64,000 nucleotides of DNA, taken from the NCBI RefSeq assembly GCF_039538765.1, contig NZ_BAABCJ010000001.1:806001-870000 (forward strand), in the 5' to 3' direction. The first letter of the stretch is position 1. Each line of letters begins with the position of its first letter. A program made the translations under genes and the position numbers. Origin of the DNA: Zhihengliuella alba. GTDB taxonomy: Bacteria > Actinomycetota > Actinomycetes > Actinomycetales > Micrococcaceae. Under the pieces are notes generated by a model. It did not search any database. It saw only the letters and a list, made by a program, of their open reading frames with translations, and was not told the DNA's origin. Positions 49,574-58,284 of this stretch are shown here, piece by piece.

Positions 49574-50854
49574 ATGAGCAGCTCCCTGACCACCAAGGTA
49601 TTCGTCGCCCGTCTGCTCGGCCTCGACGTCTTCGACCCGCTCGGCGACCGCCTCGGCCGCCTGCGCGACGTCGTCGTCGTCGACCGCGGGCCGAGCAAAC
49701 CCGCGCACACCGTGGGTCTGCTCGTCGAGGTCCCGGGGAAGCGCCGCGTCTTCGTGCCGGTCACGCGCGTGCAGGCCATCGAGGCCGGCCAGATCATCTG
49801 CTCGGGTCTGGTGAACCTCCGCCGCTTCCAGAAGCGCGGCGCGGAGCGGCTGGCCGTCGGCGAGCTGCTGGACCAGCGCGTCACCTTCAAGGACGGGTCC
49901 GGCACCGGCGTGATCGAGGACATCGGACTGGACCAGCTGCGCAACGGCGACTGGGTCGTTTCCTCCTATTACGTGCGCCGCGGCGATCGGGACACCGGCT
50001 TCCGGCCGTTCCGGCGGCTCTCCCGCGGCGAGCGCGTCGTGGTCGAGTGGAACGAGATCCTCCACATCAACGATTCGGAGCCGCAGGCGGCCACCCAGTT
50101 CGTGGCGGCGCACGACGAGCTCAAGCCGGCCGACTTCGCCGAGGCACTCCACGAGATGTCGGACAAGCGCCGGCTCGAGGTCGCCGCCGAGCTGCAGGAC
50201 GACCGCCTCGCCGTGGTCCTCCAGGAGCTCCCCGACGAGGAGCAGGTGCAGATCCTCTCCGCCCTGGACATGGAGCGCGCCGCCGACGTCCTGGAGGAGA
50301 TGGACCCCGACGACGCCGCCGACCTCCTCAACGAGCTGTCCGACGAGCAGCAGGAGGCGCTGCTGCAGCTCATGGAGCCGGACGGCGCCGAGGACGTCCG
50401 CCGCCTGCTCGAGTACGAGGAGAACACGGCCGGCTCGCTGATGACGCCCGTGCCCGTCATCCTACCGCCGGAGGCGACGGTCGCCGAGGCCCTCGCCTAC
50501 GTCCGGCAGGAGGAGCTCAGCCCGGCGACCGCGTCCGCCGTCTACGTGTGCCGCCCGCCCCTGGAGACGCCCACGGGGCGCTATCTGGGCGTGGTGCACA
50601 TCCAGGCGCTGCTGCGGATGCCGCCGCCGGAGCCGCTCGGCAACATCATCGACACTGATCTGGAGCCGGTGAACGATCTCGCACCGGTGGCGGATGTGGC
50701 GAGGATGCTGGCCACGTACAATCTGACGAGCCTGCCGGTGGTCAACGACCAGGGGCGCCTGGTCGGATCGGTCACCGTCGACGACGTGCTGGACCACCTG
50801 CTGCCGGACGACTGGCGGACCAACGACGATGCGGAGGAGGCAGCGAATGGCTGA
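49574..50854 (+). CDS. PRC-barrel, MgtE N-domain and CBS-domain protein
   Basis: This 426-residue soluble protein has three parts. PRC-barrel-like repeats cover about residues 1-165. A MgtE_N helical superhelix follows (about 175-275, RLEVAAELQDDRLAVVLQEL, ADVLEEMDPDDAADLLNEL). A CBS pair ends it (about 285-420, GSLMTPVPVILP, LPVVNDQGRLVGSVTVDDV). It lacks the five-helix membrane pore of the MgtE magnesium channel, so it cannot transport by itself. It may sense Mg2+ or adenine nucleotides. It overlaps DUF1003 by 8 nt. Similar gene order occurs at Rv1232c-Rv1229c, from memory. Confidence 0.88.
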   Translation: MSSSLTTKVFVARLLGLDVFDPLGDRLGRLRDVVVVDRGPSKPAHTVGLLVEVPGKRRVFVPVTRVQAIEAGQIICSGLVNLRRFQKRGAERLAVGELLDQRVTFKDGSGTGVIEDIGLDQLRNGDWVVSSYYVRRGDRDTGFRPFRRLSRGERVVVEWNEILHINDSEPQAATQFVAAHDELKPADFAEALHEMSDKRRLEVAAELQDDRLAVVLQELPDEEQVQILSALDMERAADVLEEMDPDDAADLLNELSDEQQEALLQLMEPDGAEDVRRLLEYEENTAGSLMTPVPVILPPEATVAEALAYVRQEELSPATASAVYVCRPPLETPTGRYLGVVHIQALLRMPPPEPLGNIIDTDLEPVNDLAPVADVARMLATYNLTSLPVVNDQGRLVGSVTVDDVLDHLLPDDWRTNDDAEEAANG

Positions 50855-51470
50855 GAAGAGCACGCGGCCCCAGCGCACCCTCGACACCCCGCTTCCCGCC
50901 ACCGCCCGCCACCGCCCCCGGTTCCGTCCGGACCCGGACGCGTTCGGCCGCGCCACCGAGGGCTTCGCCCGCTTCATGGGGACCCCGCTGTTCCTGCTCT
51001 ACATGACGGTCTTCTGCGTGGTGTGGCTGCTCTGGAACACGCTGGCACCCATCGAGTGGCGCTTCGACGACGCCGCGCTCGGGTTCACCGCCCTGACGCT
51101 GATGCTGTCCCTGCAGGCGTCCTACGCGGCACCCCTGCTGCTACTCGCCCAGAACCGGCAGGACGACCGCGACAAGGTGTCCCTCACCGAGGACCGGAAG
51201 CGCGCCGAGCGGAATCTCCACGACACGGAGTACCTGACGCGCGAGCTCGCGGCCCTCCGCATCGCGCTGCGCGACGTCGCCACCCGCGACTACGTGCGCA
51301 GCGAGCTGCGCAGCGCGCTGGAGGACCTGCTCGAGTCGAACGACGGCGAGGAGATCCGGCTGCGCGGCCGTGCCCCGAAGCGGCGCGAGCGGGTCTCCGA
51401 CGCCACGACCCAGATCCCGCAGGTCGGCGCCGACCCCTCCGGCCCCGGCCCGTCCGGGAAGACGCCGTGA
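50847..51470 (+). CDS. DUF1003 family membrane protein
   Basis: This 207-residue protein has two membrane segments (about 44-66, MGTPLFLLYMTVFCVVWLLW; 78-102, FTALTLMLSLQASYAAPLLL) and the family motif LLAQNRQDDRDK just after the second. The C-terminal half is a charged helix and a disordered end. DUF1003 proteins have no established function known to me. The ATG has GGAGGAGG upstream within the end of the preceding gene. Its stop overlaps the mrp start as GTGA, so three genes form a tightly coupled operon. Confidence 0.88.
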   Translation: MAEKSTRPQRTLDTPLPATARHRPRFRPDPDAFGRATEGFARFMGTPLFLLYMTVFCVVWLLWNTLAPIEWRFDDAALGFTALTLMLSLQASYAAPLLLLAQNRQDDRDKVSLTEDRKRAERNLHDTEYLTRELAALRIALRDVATRDYVRSELRSALEDLLESNDGEEIRLRGRAPKRRERVSDATTQIPQVGADPSGPGPSGKTP

Positions 51471-52594
51471 ACCGCGCCGTCGACGCCGATCTCACCCGCC
51501 GCCTCACGGCGGCCCTCGGTTCCGTGCAGGACCCGGAGCTGCGCCGGCCCATCACCGACCTGGGCATGGTGGCCTCCGCCGAGGCGTACGACGACGGCTC
51601 GGCCGCCGTGCACGTGCTGCTCACCATCGCCGGGTGCCCGCTGCGGAACACGATCGTCGAGGACGTCACGGCTGCCGGCACGGGCGTGCCCGGCATCCGC
51701 TCGGTCGAGGTCGAGCTCGGCGTCATGACGCCCGAGCAACGCCAGGCCCTGAAGGACGGTCTCAAGTCGCGCGTGGTGCCCTTCACGCAGCCGAACAGCC
51801 TCACCCGGGTCATCGGGGTCGCCAGTGGCAAGGGGGGCGTGGGCAAGTCCAGCCTGACCGTGAACCTCGCGTGCGCCATGGCGGCCGACGGCCTGCGCGT
51901 GGGCGTGATCGACGCGGACGTCCACGGGTTCTCGGTGCCCGGCCTGATGGGCATCACCCAGCCGCCGACCCGCGTGGACGAGATGATCCTCCCGCCGGTC
52001 GCCCACGGGGTGAAGGTCATCTCGATCGGCATGTTCGTCGAGGGGAACCAGCCGGTGGTGTGGCGCGGACCCATGCTCCACCGCGCGCTGGAGCAGTTCC
52101 TGACGGACGTCCACTTCGGCGATCTCGACGTCCTGCTGCTGGACCTGCCGCCCGGCACCGGCGACATCGCCATCTCGGTCTCGCAGCTGCTGCCCGGTTC
52201 GCAGCTGCTCGTGGTGACCACTCCCCAGTCGGCCGCCGCCGAGGTGGCCGAGCGAGCCGGCGCCGTGGCCGAGACGACCGGCCAGGAGGTGGTCGGCGTG
52301 GTGGAGAACATGTCCTGGCTGCAGCTCCCGGACGGGACGCGGATGGAGCCGTTCGGCTCCGGCGGCGGCGCGGCACTGGCCCAGCGGCTGCGCGACCGAC
52401 TGGACGCGGAGGTGCCGCTGCTGGGATCCGTGCCGCTGGAACCGGAGCTCCGCGAGGGCGGGGACGCCGGCGTCCCGATCGTCGTCGGGCGGCCCGACTC
52501 GGCCGCCTCGCGGGAGATCCGCGGGATCGCCCACCGCCTGGCCCACCGCCCGCGCGGGCTGGCCGGGCTCCGGCTGGACGTCACGCCGCGCTAG
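51467..52594 (+). CDS. mrp: Mrp/ApbC-type P-loop ATPase
   Basis: This 375-residue protein has an N-terminal MIP18-like domain (about 1-90, VQDPELRRPITDLGMV). A P-loop ATPase follows with SGKGGVGKSSLTVNLA and DADVHGFSVPGLMG. Family members assist iron-sulfur cluster transfer. The Cys pair that normally carries the cluster (CPxC after NMS) is absent: the sequence reads NMSWLQLPDGTRMEPFGSGG. I believe this is usual in Actinobacteria, so the Fe-S role is uncertain. The GTG start overlaps the DUF1003 stop. Confidence 0.9.
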   Translation: MNRAVDADLTRRLTAALGSVQDPELRRPITDLGMVASAEAYDDGSAAVHVLLTIAGCPLRNTIVEDVTAAGTGVPGIRSVEVELGVMTPEQRQALKDGLKSRVVPFTQPNSLTRVIGVASGKGGVGKSSLTVNLACAMAADGLRVGVIDADVHGFSVPGLMGITQPPTRVDEMILPPVAHGVKVISIGMFVEGNQPVVWRGPMLHRALEQFLTDVHFGDLDVLLLDLPPGTGDIAISVSQLLPGSQLLVVTTPQSAAAEVAERAGAVAETTGQEVVGVVENMSWLQLPDGTRMEPFGSGGGAALAQRLRDRLDAEVPLLGSVPLEPELREGGDAGVPIVVGRPDSAASREIRGIAHRLAHRPRGLAGLRLDVTPR

Positions 52595-52684
52595 GAGAGC
52601 GCGGTCGCGGGCATCTGGCACGTCGGTCCGTCCGGCACCGGGGGTCCGCTCCGTGCTCGCCGAAGGTGCGAGCGTCCCGTCGGG

Positions 52685-53173
52685 TCAGGTCGCCTCGACG
52701 TCGAAGGGGGCCGGATCGCCGGGGGCGAGACGGCTCATCGTGCCCAGCGCGGCGGCCCCGCCGAGGGCGGCTGCGCCACCGATCGCTCCCGCCGCCTGGT
52801 TGCCGGTGATCGCGCGGTTCGCGGGAGCCGTGCGGGCTGCGCCGGCCGTGCCGGCCGAGGGGATGGACTTCCGCGCGGTGGCCTGCGGGGTCTCCCTGGC
52901 GGCCCGGGCCGCGTCCTCGAAGTCGTCGAGGAGCGCCTCCTTGATGATCCGGCGGGGATCGTACTGGCGCGGGTCCAGCTTGCGCCAGTCTATGTCCGCG
53001 ATATCGTCGCCGACCTCGTCGCGGAGCTGCTCCTTGGCGCCCTGGGCCATCCGGCGGACGTTCTTCACCAGTTCGGCGAGCTGCTGTGCATAGCCGGGCA
53101 GCTTGTCCGGGCCCAGCACGAGCACCGCTAGCAACGCGAGGATCAGGAACTCGCCACCGTTGATTCCAAACAC
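52685..53173 (-). CDS. tatB: Sec-independent protein translocase TatB
   Basis: This 162-residue protein has the TatA/B architecture: a short N-terminal membrane helix (about 7-22, EFLILALLAVLVLGPDKLP), the Pro hinge, then an amphipathic helix (YAQQLAELVKNVRRMAQGAK) and a polar tail. The length and LDPRQYDPRR segment fit actinobacterial TatB, which binds twin-arginine signal peptides with TatC. It starts with GTG 6 nt after TAGTCT. It lies between mrp and the anti-sigma gene. tatA and tatC are not in the window. Confidence 0.88.
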   Translation of the reverse strand: MFGINGGEFLILALLAVLVLGPDKLPGYAQQLAELVKNVRRMAQGAKEQLRDEVGDDIADIDWRKLDPRQYDPRRIIKEALLDDFEDAARAARETPQATARKSIPSAGTAGAARTAPANRAITGNQAAGAIGGAAALGGAAALGTMSRLAPGDPAPFDVEAT

Positions 53174-53179
53174 GCTATG

Positions 53180-53185
53180 AGACTA
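53180..53185 (-). promoter_or_regulatory. -10 box, leaderless start of tatB
   Basis: TAGTCT on the minus strand ends 6 nt before the GTG at 53173. Confidence 0.6.
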
Positions 53186-53256
53186 CCTGTTCCGCCCTCG
53201 CAGCCCGTACCCGCGCCCGCCCATGTCGCGGCCGGACGGCGGACCGGGCGGCGGGG

Positions 53257-54372
53257 CTAGCGGAGCGCATCGAGCAGGCCCATGCGGGCGAAGCCGCGGG
53301 CGAGCCGCGAGAGCGCATCGTCCTCGGCCGCCGGAGCGTGGTCGAGCTGCGAGTACTCGGTGAGCACGACCCGGTTCAGCACCGCCTCGCGCGGTCCGCC
53401 GTCCGGCACCGTCAGCGTGTACACGGCGTCCGGGGTGTCGATGGACGAGCTCTCCCCCTCGAGCCGGCGGGCCGTCGGGGACACCGGGGCGACGGCGTGC
53501 TGCACCAGAACCCCGTGCAGGCCGAAGCTCGGGGCGGCGGCCTCGTCCAGGCCGGCCCCGCCGGGTTCGCCGCCCTCGAGCGGCTCGGCGGCATCGGCCG
53601 CGAGCCGGGAGGCATCCGCCGCCACCGACGGGTCGGAGGCGGTCGTCTCCGCTTCCTCCTTGCGTCGCTCGACCAGGGCGATCGTCCCGGCCGGTCCCTC
53701 GTAGGTCAGCTCGACCCGGGGCTGGCCGTCCACGGCGAATCCGAGCGCACGCACGGGCCGGTAGTCCATGGCGGACAGGTCCGGCAGGTTCCACCCGCTG
53801 TTCTGGAGGCGGACGACGGTCGCCGGGTCCAGCTCGGTCCCCTCCTCTCCCCAGAGGGCGCCCTCACCGCCGGATGCGGCGGCATCGGCCGCAGCGGGAC
53901 CCGGGGCTCCGCCGACCGTCCAGGCGGCCGCGAGCACGGCGATGAGGGAGCAGAGCAGGGTGAGTCCGAGCATCGGCAACGCCACGCGGCGTCGTCGAGG
54001 CTGTCCGCCGGCGTGGTCCGTTCCGAGGGGCCTCGTCCAGCGGGCCCGGTCCCCGGCGGACGGCGCAGCGTCCGCCGGGTCCGGCCGATGGGGCGCGCGT
54101 CCGGGGATCACTGCGGCGCCTCCCTCGCGGCGGCCCCGCTGCTCGGAGGCGCCGGCGACCAGTGCGGCGGGCGGCCCGGCGACGCCGAAGCCGGGCACGG
54201 AGCGCGCGGCTGCGTGGCGGAGCCGCTCGGCGCGGAGGCGACGACGGCGGAGCGTGGCCAGTTCGAGCCGGCAGTCGGCGCACTCGCTCAGGTGGTTCTC
54301 CACCTTGTGCGAGCGCCGGGTGGGCAGTTCGCCTGCGATGTACGGCTCGAGGAGACGTTCGGTTCGATGCAT
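53257..54372 (-). CDS. zinc-binding anti-sigma factor (RseA-like, membrane-bound)
   Basis: This 371-residue protein starts with a zinc anti-sigma motif HxxxHxxxCxxC (HKVENHLSECADC, about residues 21-33). An Arg-rich linker and one membrane helix follow (about 133-152, LPMLGLTLLCSLIAVLAAAW). The remaining ~215 residues are outside and poorly conserved. It lies 8 nt after the sigE-like stop and should hold that sigma factor inactive until envelope stress or redox change. M. tuberculosis RseA (Rv1222) is much shorter and cytosolic by my memory; this one is membrane-spanning. The ribosome site is weak, suggesting coupling to sigE translation. Confidence 0.82.
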   Translation of the reverse strand: MHRTERLLEPYIAGELPTRRSHKVENHLSECADCRLELATLRRRRLRAERLRHAAARSVPGFGVAGPPAALVAGASEQRGRREGGAAVIPGRAPHRPDPADAAPSAGDRARWTRPLGTDHAGGQPRRRRVALPMLGLTLLCSLIAVLAAAWTVGGAPGPAAADAAASGGEGALWGEEGTELDPATVVRLQNSGWNLPDLSAMDYRPVRALGFAVDGQPRVELTYEGPAGTIALVERRKEEAETTASDPSVAADASRLAADAAEPLEGGEPGGAGLDEAAAPSFGLHGVLVQHAVAPVSPTARRLEGESSSIDTPDAVYTLTVPDGGPREAVLNRVVLTEYSQLDHAPAAEDDALSRLARGFARMGLLDALR

Positions 54373-54380
54373 GCTGATGC

Positions 54381-54983
54381 CTACGAGACGGCCCGCTTCA
54401 CCCGCGGGAGCGTCATGGTCGGAGTCTTGCGGCGCGGATTGCGGTGCTCCAAGCGGTCCCGGAGCAGTGCACGGCCGCGGTGGATGCGGGAGCGGACGGT
54501 GCCGAGCTTGACGCCGAGCGCCGCGGCGACCTCCTCGTAGGAGAAGCCCTCGAGGTCGCAGAGCACGACGGCGGCGCGGAAGTCCGCGGGCAGCGCGTCC
54601 AGGGCGCGCTGGACGTCGACGTCGAGATTGTTGTGCTCGAAGGTGCGCTCCGGCCCGGGCTCGCGGCCGGCTAGACGCGACTCGGCGTCCGGGGCCAGCG
54701 CGTCGAAGCGGATGCGGCTCTTCCTGCGCGCCTGGTCGAGGAAGAGGTTGGTGGTGATGCGGTGCAGCCACCCGCCGATGGTGCCGGGGGTGAAGGTGTG
54801 GAGGGAGCGGAAGACCCGGACGAAAGTCTCCTGGGTCAGGTCCTCGGCGTCAGGGGCGTTCCCGGTGAGTCGGTACGCCAGCCGGTACACCTGCGACGAG
54901 TGCTCCTCCACGATGGTCTCCCAGCTGGGCACGCCCTCGGGTTCTGCCGCCGCGGAGTCGGACTGGACTGGTGAATAGTTCAC
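54381..54983 (-). CDS. sigE: ECF RNA polymerase sigma factor, SigE-type
   Basis: This 200-residue sigma factor has region 2 (about 22-95, VYRLAYRLTGNAPDAEDLTQ, FVRVFRSLHTFTPGTIGGWL) and region 4 (about 125-175, ALPADFRAAVVLCDLEGFSY, LGVKLGTVRSRIHRGRALL). It has only the two ECF domains. Neighbours on both sides match the mycobacterial sigE locus (methyltransferase, sigE, rseA, tatB), so a role in envelope stress is likely. The GTG start is 6 nt after CACCAT. I see no clear GGAAC-type autoregulated -35. Confidence 0.92.
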   Translation of the reverse strand: MNYSPVQSDSAAAEPEGVPSWETIVEEHSSQVYRLAYRLTGNAPDAEDLTQETFVRVFRSLHTFTPGTIGGWLHRITTNLFLDQARRKSRIRFDALAPDAESRLAGREPGPERTFEHNNLDVDVQRALDALPADFRAAVVLCDLEGFSYEEVAAALGVKLGTVRSRIHRGRALLRDRLEHRNPRRKTPTMTLPRVKRAVS

Positions 54984-54989
54984 GCTTCA

Positions 54990-54995
54990 ATGGTG
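54990..54995 (-). promoter_or_regulatory. variant -10 box before sigE
   Basis: CACCAT on the minus strand ends 6 nt before the GTG at 54983; C replaces T at position 1, as before the general stress gene. Confidence 0.4.
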
Positions 54996-55055
54996 CCATC
55001 CGTCACTGAGAAATGTCTGTATACCGGCCCGGCGCGCGCTCCGGGCGGCCGGCGC

Positions 55056-55061
55056 TAAACT
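55056..55061 (+). promoter_or_regulatory. possible -10 of O-methyltransferase gene
   Basis: TAAACT would start transcription near 55068 and leave a leader of about 70 nt before the ATG at 55137. Confidence 0.4.
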
Positions 55062-55136
55062 GTGATGGTTCGCGGCCCAGGAACGCACCCGTGCCGCCGT
55101 CGACCGCCCCGACCCCGAAGGATGTTGCACCCGCCG

Positions 55137-55769
55137 ATGAGCACCGACAAGCACAGCAGCTGGTCCTATTCCGAGGCGCTGCCGCTGGAGGACGAGGTGC
55201 TGATGCGGGCACGGGAGCGGGCGTACGAGCTCGGCGTGCGCGCCGTGACGTCCGGGACGGCCGGCCTCCTGACGGTCCTGGCGGCGCAGTCGCGCGCCCG
55301 CACCGCCGTCGAGGTCGGGACCGGCGCCGGAGTCTCCGGAGTGAGCCTTCTGCGCGGGTTCTCCGCCCAGACCGTCTTCACGACGATCGACGTCGACGTG
55401 GACCATCTCGACGCGGCCCGGCAGGCCTTCGCCGAGGCCGGCGTGCCGGCCTCGCGCACGCGGACGATCGCCGGCCGGGCGCGCGACGTCCTGCCCCGCC
55501 TCACCACCGCGGCCTACGACTTCGTCCTGCTCGACGCGGACAAGACGCATCTGGTGGAGTACGTGGAGCACGGCGTGCGGCTGCTGCGCAGCGGCGGCAT
55601 GCTGGTTCTCAACGACGCCCTGGACATGGACAAGGTCCCGCTGCCGGCGGTGCGCCAGCCCGGGACCGTGGCGGCACGCCAGGCCTCGCGCCTGCTGCGC
55701 GACCGCGAGGACCTGATGGTCTCGATGCTCCCGACGGGCACCGGCGTGCTCCTGGCCGTCAAGCGCTGA
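55137..55769 (+). CDS. O-methyltransferase (class I, SAM-dependent)
   Basis: This 210-residue enzyme of the catechol/caffeoyl-CoA O-methyltransferase type has the SAM motif VEVGTGAGVSGVSLL, the acidic TIDVDVDHLDAARQAF, and metal-binding FVLLDADKTHLVEY and LVLNDALDMDK. Length is normal for family 3. It is divergent from sigE, as Rv1220c is from sigE by my memory. ATG 55137 is preferred; an in-frame ATG at 55122 has a ribosome site too close. Substrate is unknown. Confidence 0.9.
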   Translation: MSTDKHSSWSYSEALPLEDEVLMRARERAYELGVRAVTSGTAGLLTVLAAQSRARTAVEVGTGAGVSGVSLLRGFSAQTVFTTIDVDVDHLDAARQAFAEAGVPASRTRTIAGRARDVLPRLTTAAYDFVLLDADKTHLVEYVEHGVRLLRSGGMLVLNDALDMDKVPLPAVRQPGTVAARQASRLLRDREDLMVSMLPTGTGVLLAVKR

Positions 55770-55788
55770 CGGGACCGCGAGGACGGCA

Positions 55789-55820
55789 GTGGGGATCGAG
55801 GCCACTGCCTCGATCCCCAC
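55789..55820. terminator. bidirectional terminator, methyltransferase / DUF3117
   Basis: A perfect 14-bp stem (GTGGGGATCGAGGC) with a 4-nt loop CACT lies between two convergent genes. Confidence 0.75.
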
Positions 55821-55846
55821 CGCTCTTCCCTGGTCTCACCGGCCGG

Positions 55847-56014
55847 CTACTCGGTGATGCCGACCAGGCACTCCTTGAGCTCGGCCGCCTCGTCGGCGTT
55901 GAGTTCCACCACGAGACGCCCCCCGCCATCGATCGGCACGCGCATAATGAGGCTCCGGCCTTCCTTGGTGACCTCCATGGGGCCGTCGCCGGTACGCGGT
56001 TTCATCGCAGCCAT
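55847..56014 (-). CDS. DUF3117 family small protein
   Basis: This 55-residue protein matches DUF3117: MAAMKPRTGDGPMEVTKEG, then IMRVPIDGGGRLVVELNADE and a final short helix. It is conserved across Actinobacteria at 55-75 residues, with no function known to me. It is acidic overall and predicted to be a small beta-sheet protein. A GAGAGAGGAAG ribosome site lies ~12 nt upstream of the ATG. It has its own terminator and a 165-bp upstream gap, so it is probably monocistronic. Confidence 0.88.
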   Translation of the reverse strand: MAAMKPRTGDGPMEVTKEGRSLIMRVPIDGGGRLVVELNADEAAELKECLVGITE

Positions 56015-56179
56015 CGGTGCTGACTTCCTCTCTCGACAGACGGAACCCCTGCGGCCCCGCCAAGTGGTGGATCGAACGGAATCGAACGGGCCGGCGGTTC
56101 GGTGCCTGCGCGCCGCCCCTCCGACCTGCAGTCCCCTTCAATCTGCCTTTCACATTATTCCGAACTTCGTCCCGTGGTG

Positions 56180-56476
56180 CTAATCACAGCGGTTTCGCTC
56201 GCTCTCGAGGCACGCATTGAGGCGCTCGATCTCGCCCGAGAGGGCGTCCAGGACGTCGTCGACCTGGTCGCAGCGGTAGCCGCGGAAGCCGAGCGAGAAG
56301 CGCACTGCCCGGATGTCGGCCTCCCGCGGCCGCTCAGGCAGGAACACCGGTGGCAGCGACGTCGGAGCCTCGTCGAGACCGGCCCCGGCCGCGGCGGCGG
56401 CGCGGCCCCGGCCGAAGACGAGCAGCGCCGTGGCGCCGAGGACCAGGACGGCGAGGAACAGGAGTGCGTACGCCAT
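56180..56476 (-). CDS. DivIVA-domain-like small membrane protein
   Basis: This 98-residue protein has one N-terminal membrane helix (about 3-22, YALLFLAVLVLGATALLVF), an Ala-rich linker and a DivIVA N-terminal motif (VRFSLGFRGYRCDQVDDVL) followed by a short helix. DivIVA proteins sense negative membrane curvature and guide polar growth and division in Actinobacteria, but this one is far shorter than Wag31. It lies 4 nt after the LOG-family gene, so they are co-transcribed. A similar pair is near Rv1209, from memory. Role is unknown. Confidence 0.82.
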   Translation of the reverse strand: MAYALLFLAVLVLGATALLVFGRGRAAAAAGAGLDEAPTSLPPVFLPERPREADIRAVRFSLGFRGYRCDQVDDVLDALSGEIERLNACLESERNRCD

Positions 56477-56480
56477 GGTC

Positions 56481-57317
56481 CTACTGCGGCCCCAGCCGCC
56501 GGGCCTCCTCGGAACCCCGCTGCTGCTGGGCGTCTTCCTCCCCTTGCGCCGCCGCGCGCAGGAAGGCGGTGGCCCACTCGACGGCGTCGTCCGGGTCGTC
56601 CGTGAGGTGGAAGAGGTCCAGGTCCTCCTCCGAGATCGTCCCCTGCTCCAGGAGTGTGCCCTTGAGCCAGTCGAGGAGCGGTGACCAGAACGCCGACCCG
56701 AAGAGGACGATCGGGAAGTTCGTGACCTTCTCGGTCTGGACGAGCGTCAGCGCCTCGAACAGTTCGTCGAGGGTGCCGAACCCGCCGGGCATGACGATGA
56801 ATCCCTGGGAGTACTTCAGGAACATCGTCTTCCGCGCGAAGAAATAGCGGAAGTTGATGCCGATGTCGACGTACTCGTTCAGGCCGGTCTCGAAGGGCAG
56901 CTCGATGCCGAGGCCGACCGACGTGCCGCCGGACTCCATGGCGCCCCGGTTGGCGGCCTCCATGGCGCCGGGGCCGCCGCCGGTCATGACGGCGAAGCCG
57001 TGCTCGACGAGGAGGCGCCCGATCTGCTCCGCCGTCCGGTACTCCGCGGAGTCGCGGTGGGTCCGGGCCGAACCGAAGACGCAGATGGTCGGGCCCAGCT
57101 CGGCGAGCGTGCCGAAGCCCTCGACGAACTCGCTCTGGATCCGCAGCACGCGCCACGGATCGGAGTGCACGAACGTCGTGTCCCGCGGAGTCTGGAACAG
57201 CATCTGATCCGACTGGCGGGTCTCGGCGCGGGCACGCCGGAGGACGACCGAGCCCTTGCGGCGGGCGGGGTCCGGTACCGAGTCGAAGTCAGCGGCCGAG
57301 ATGTGGTGCTTAGCCAT
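56481..57317 (-). CDS. LOG-family (TIGR00730) phosphoribohydrolase
   Basis: This 278-residue protein has the LOG Rossmann fold: TICVFGSART, VMTGGGPGAMEAANRGAM, and the catalytic PGGFGTLDELFEALT. LOG enzymes cut ribose 5-phosphate from cytokinin or other nucleotide monophosphates; the M. tuberculosis homologue (Rv1205) is linked to cytokinin release. Natural substrate here is open. The N-terminal ~55 residues are an actinobacterial extension. The ATG is 6 nt after TAGGCT. Confidence 0.9.
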   Translation of the reverse strand: MAKHHISAADFDSVPDPARRKGSVVLRRARAETRQSDQMLFQTPRDTTFVHSDPWRVLRIQSEFVEGFGTLAELGPTICVFGSARTHRDSAEYRTAEQIGRLLVEHGFAVMTGGGPGAMEAANRGAMESGGTSVGLGIELPFETGLNEYVDIGINFRYFFARKTMFLKYSQGFIVMPGGFGTLDELFEALTLVQTEKVTNFPIVLFGSAFWSPLLDWLKGTLLEQGTISEEDLDLFHLTDDPDDAVEWATAFLRAAAQGEEDAQQQRGSEEARRLGPQ

Positions 57318-57323
57318 GCGTCC

Positions 57324-57329
57324 AGCCTA
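57324..57329 (-). promoter_or_regulatory. -10 box, leaderless start of LOG gene
   Basis: TAGGCT on the minus strand ends 6 nt before the ATG at 57317. Confidence 0.6.
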
Positions 57330-57426
57330 CGGGGCGAAACGGGCGCGGCCGGGCTTTACATTGCAATGCGGTAAATTTCCCCTTGTGAACGGGCCCTCCC
57401 ACCCTTGTGGTACCGGTTACATCCAG

Positions 57427-57432
57427 TAGTGT
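57427..57432 (+). promoter_or_regulatory. -10 box, leaderless start of gluA
   Basis: TAGTGT ends 7 nt before the ATG at 57440. It supports this ATG over an in-frame start at 57407. Confidence 0.6.
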
Positions 57433-57439
57433 CTCTCCC

Positions 57440-58213
<774 letters not shown>

Positions 58214-58284
58214 CACCCATCGCCTCCGGCAGGCGCCGGATTTCATGACTGCCGGAGACACCGGCCAGACACAAGGAGAACAAC

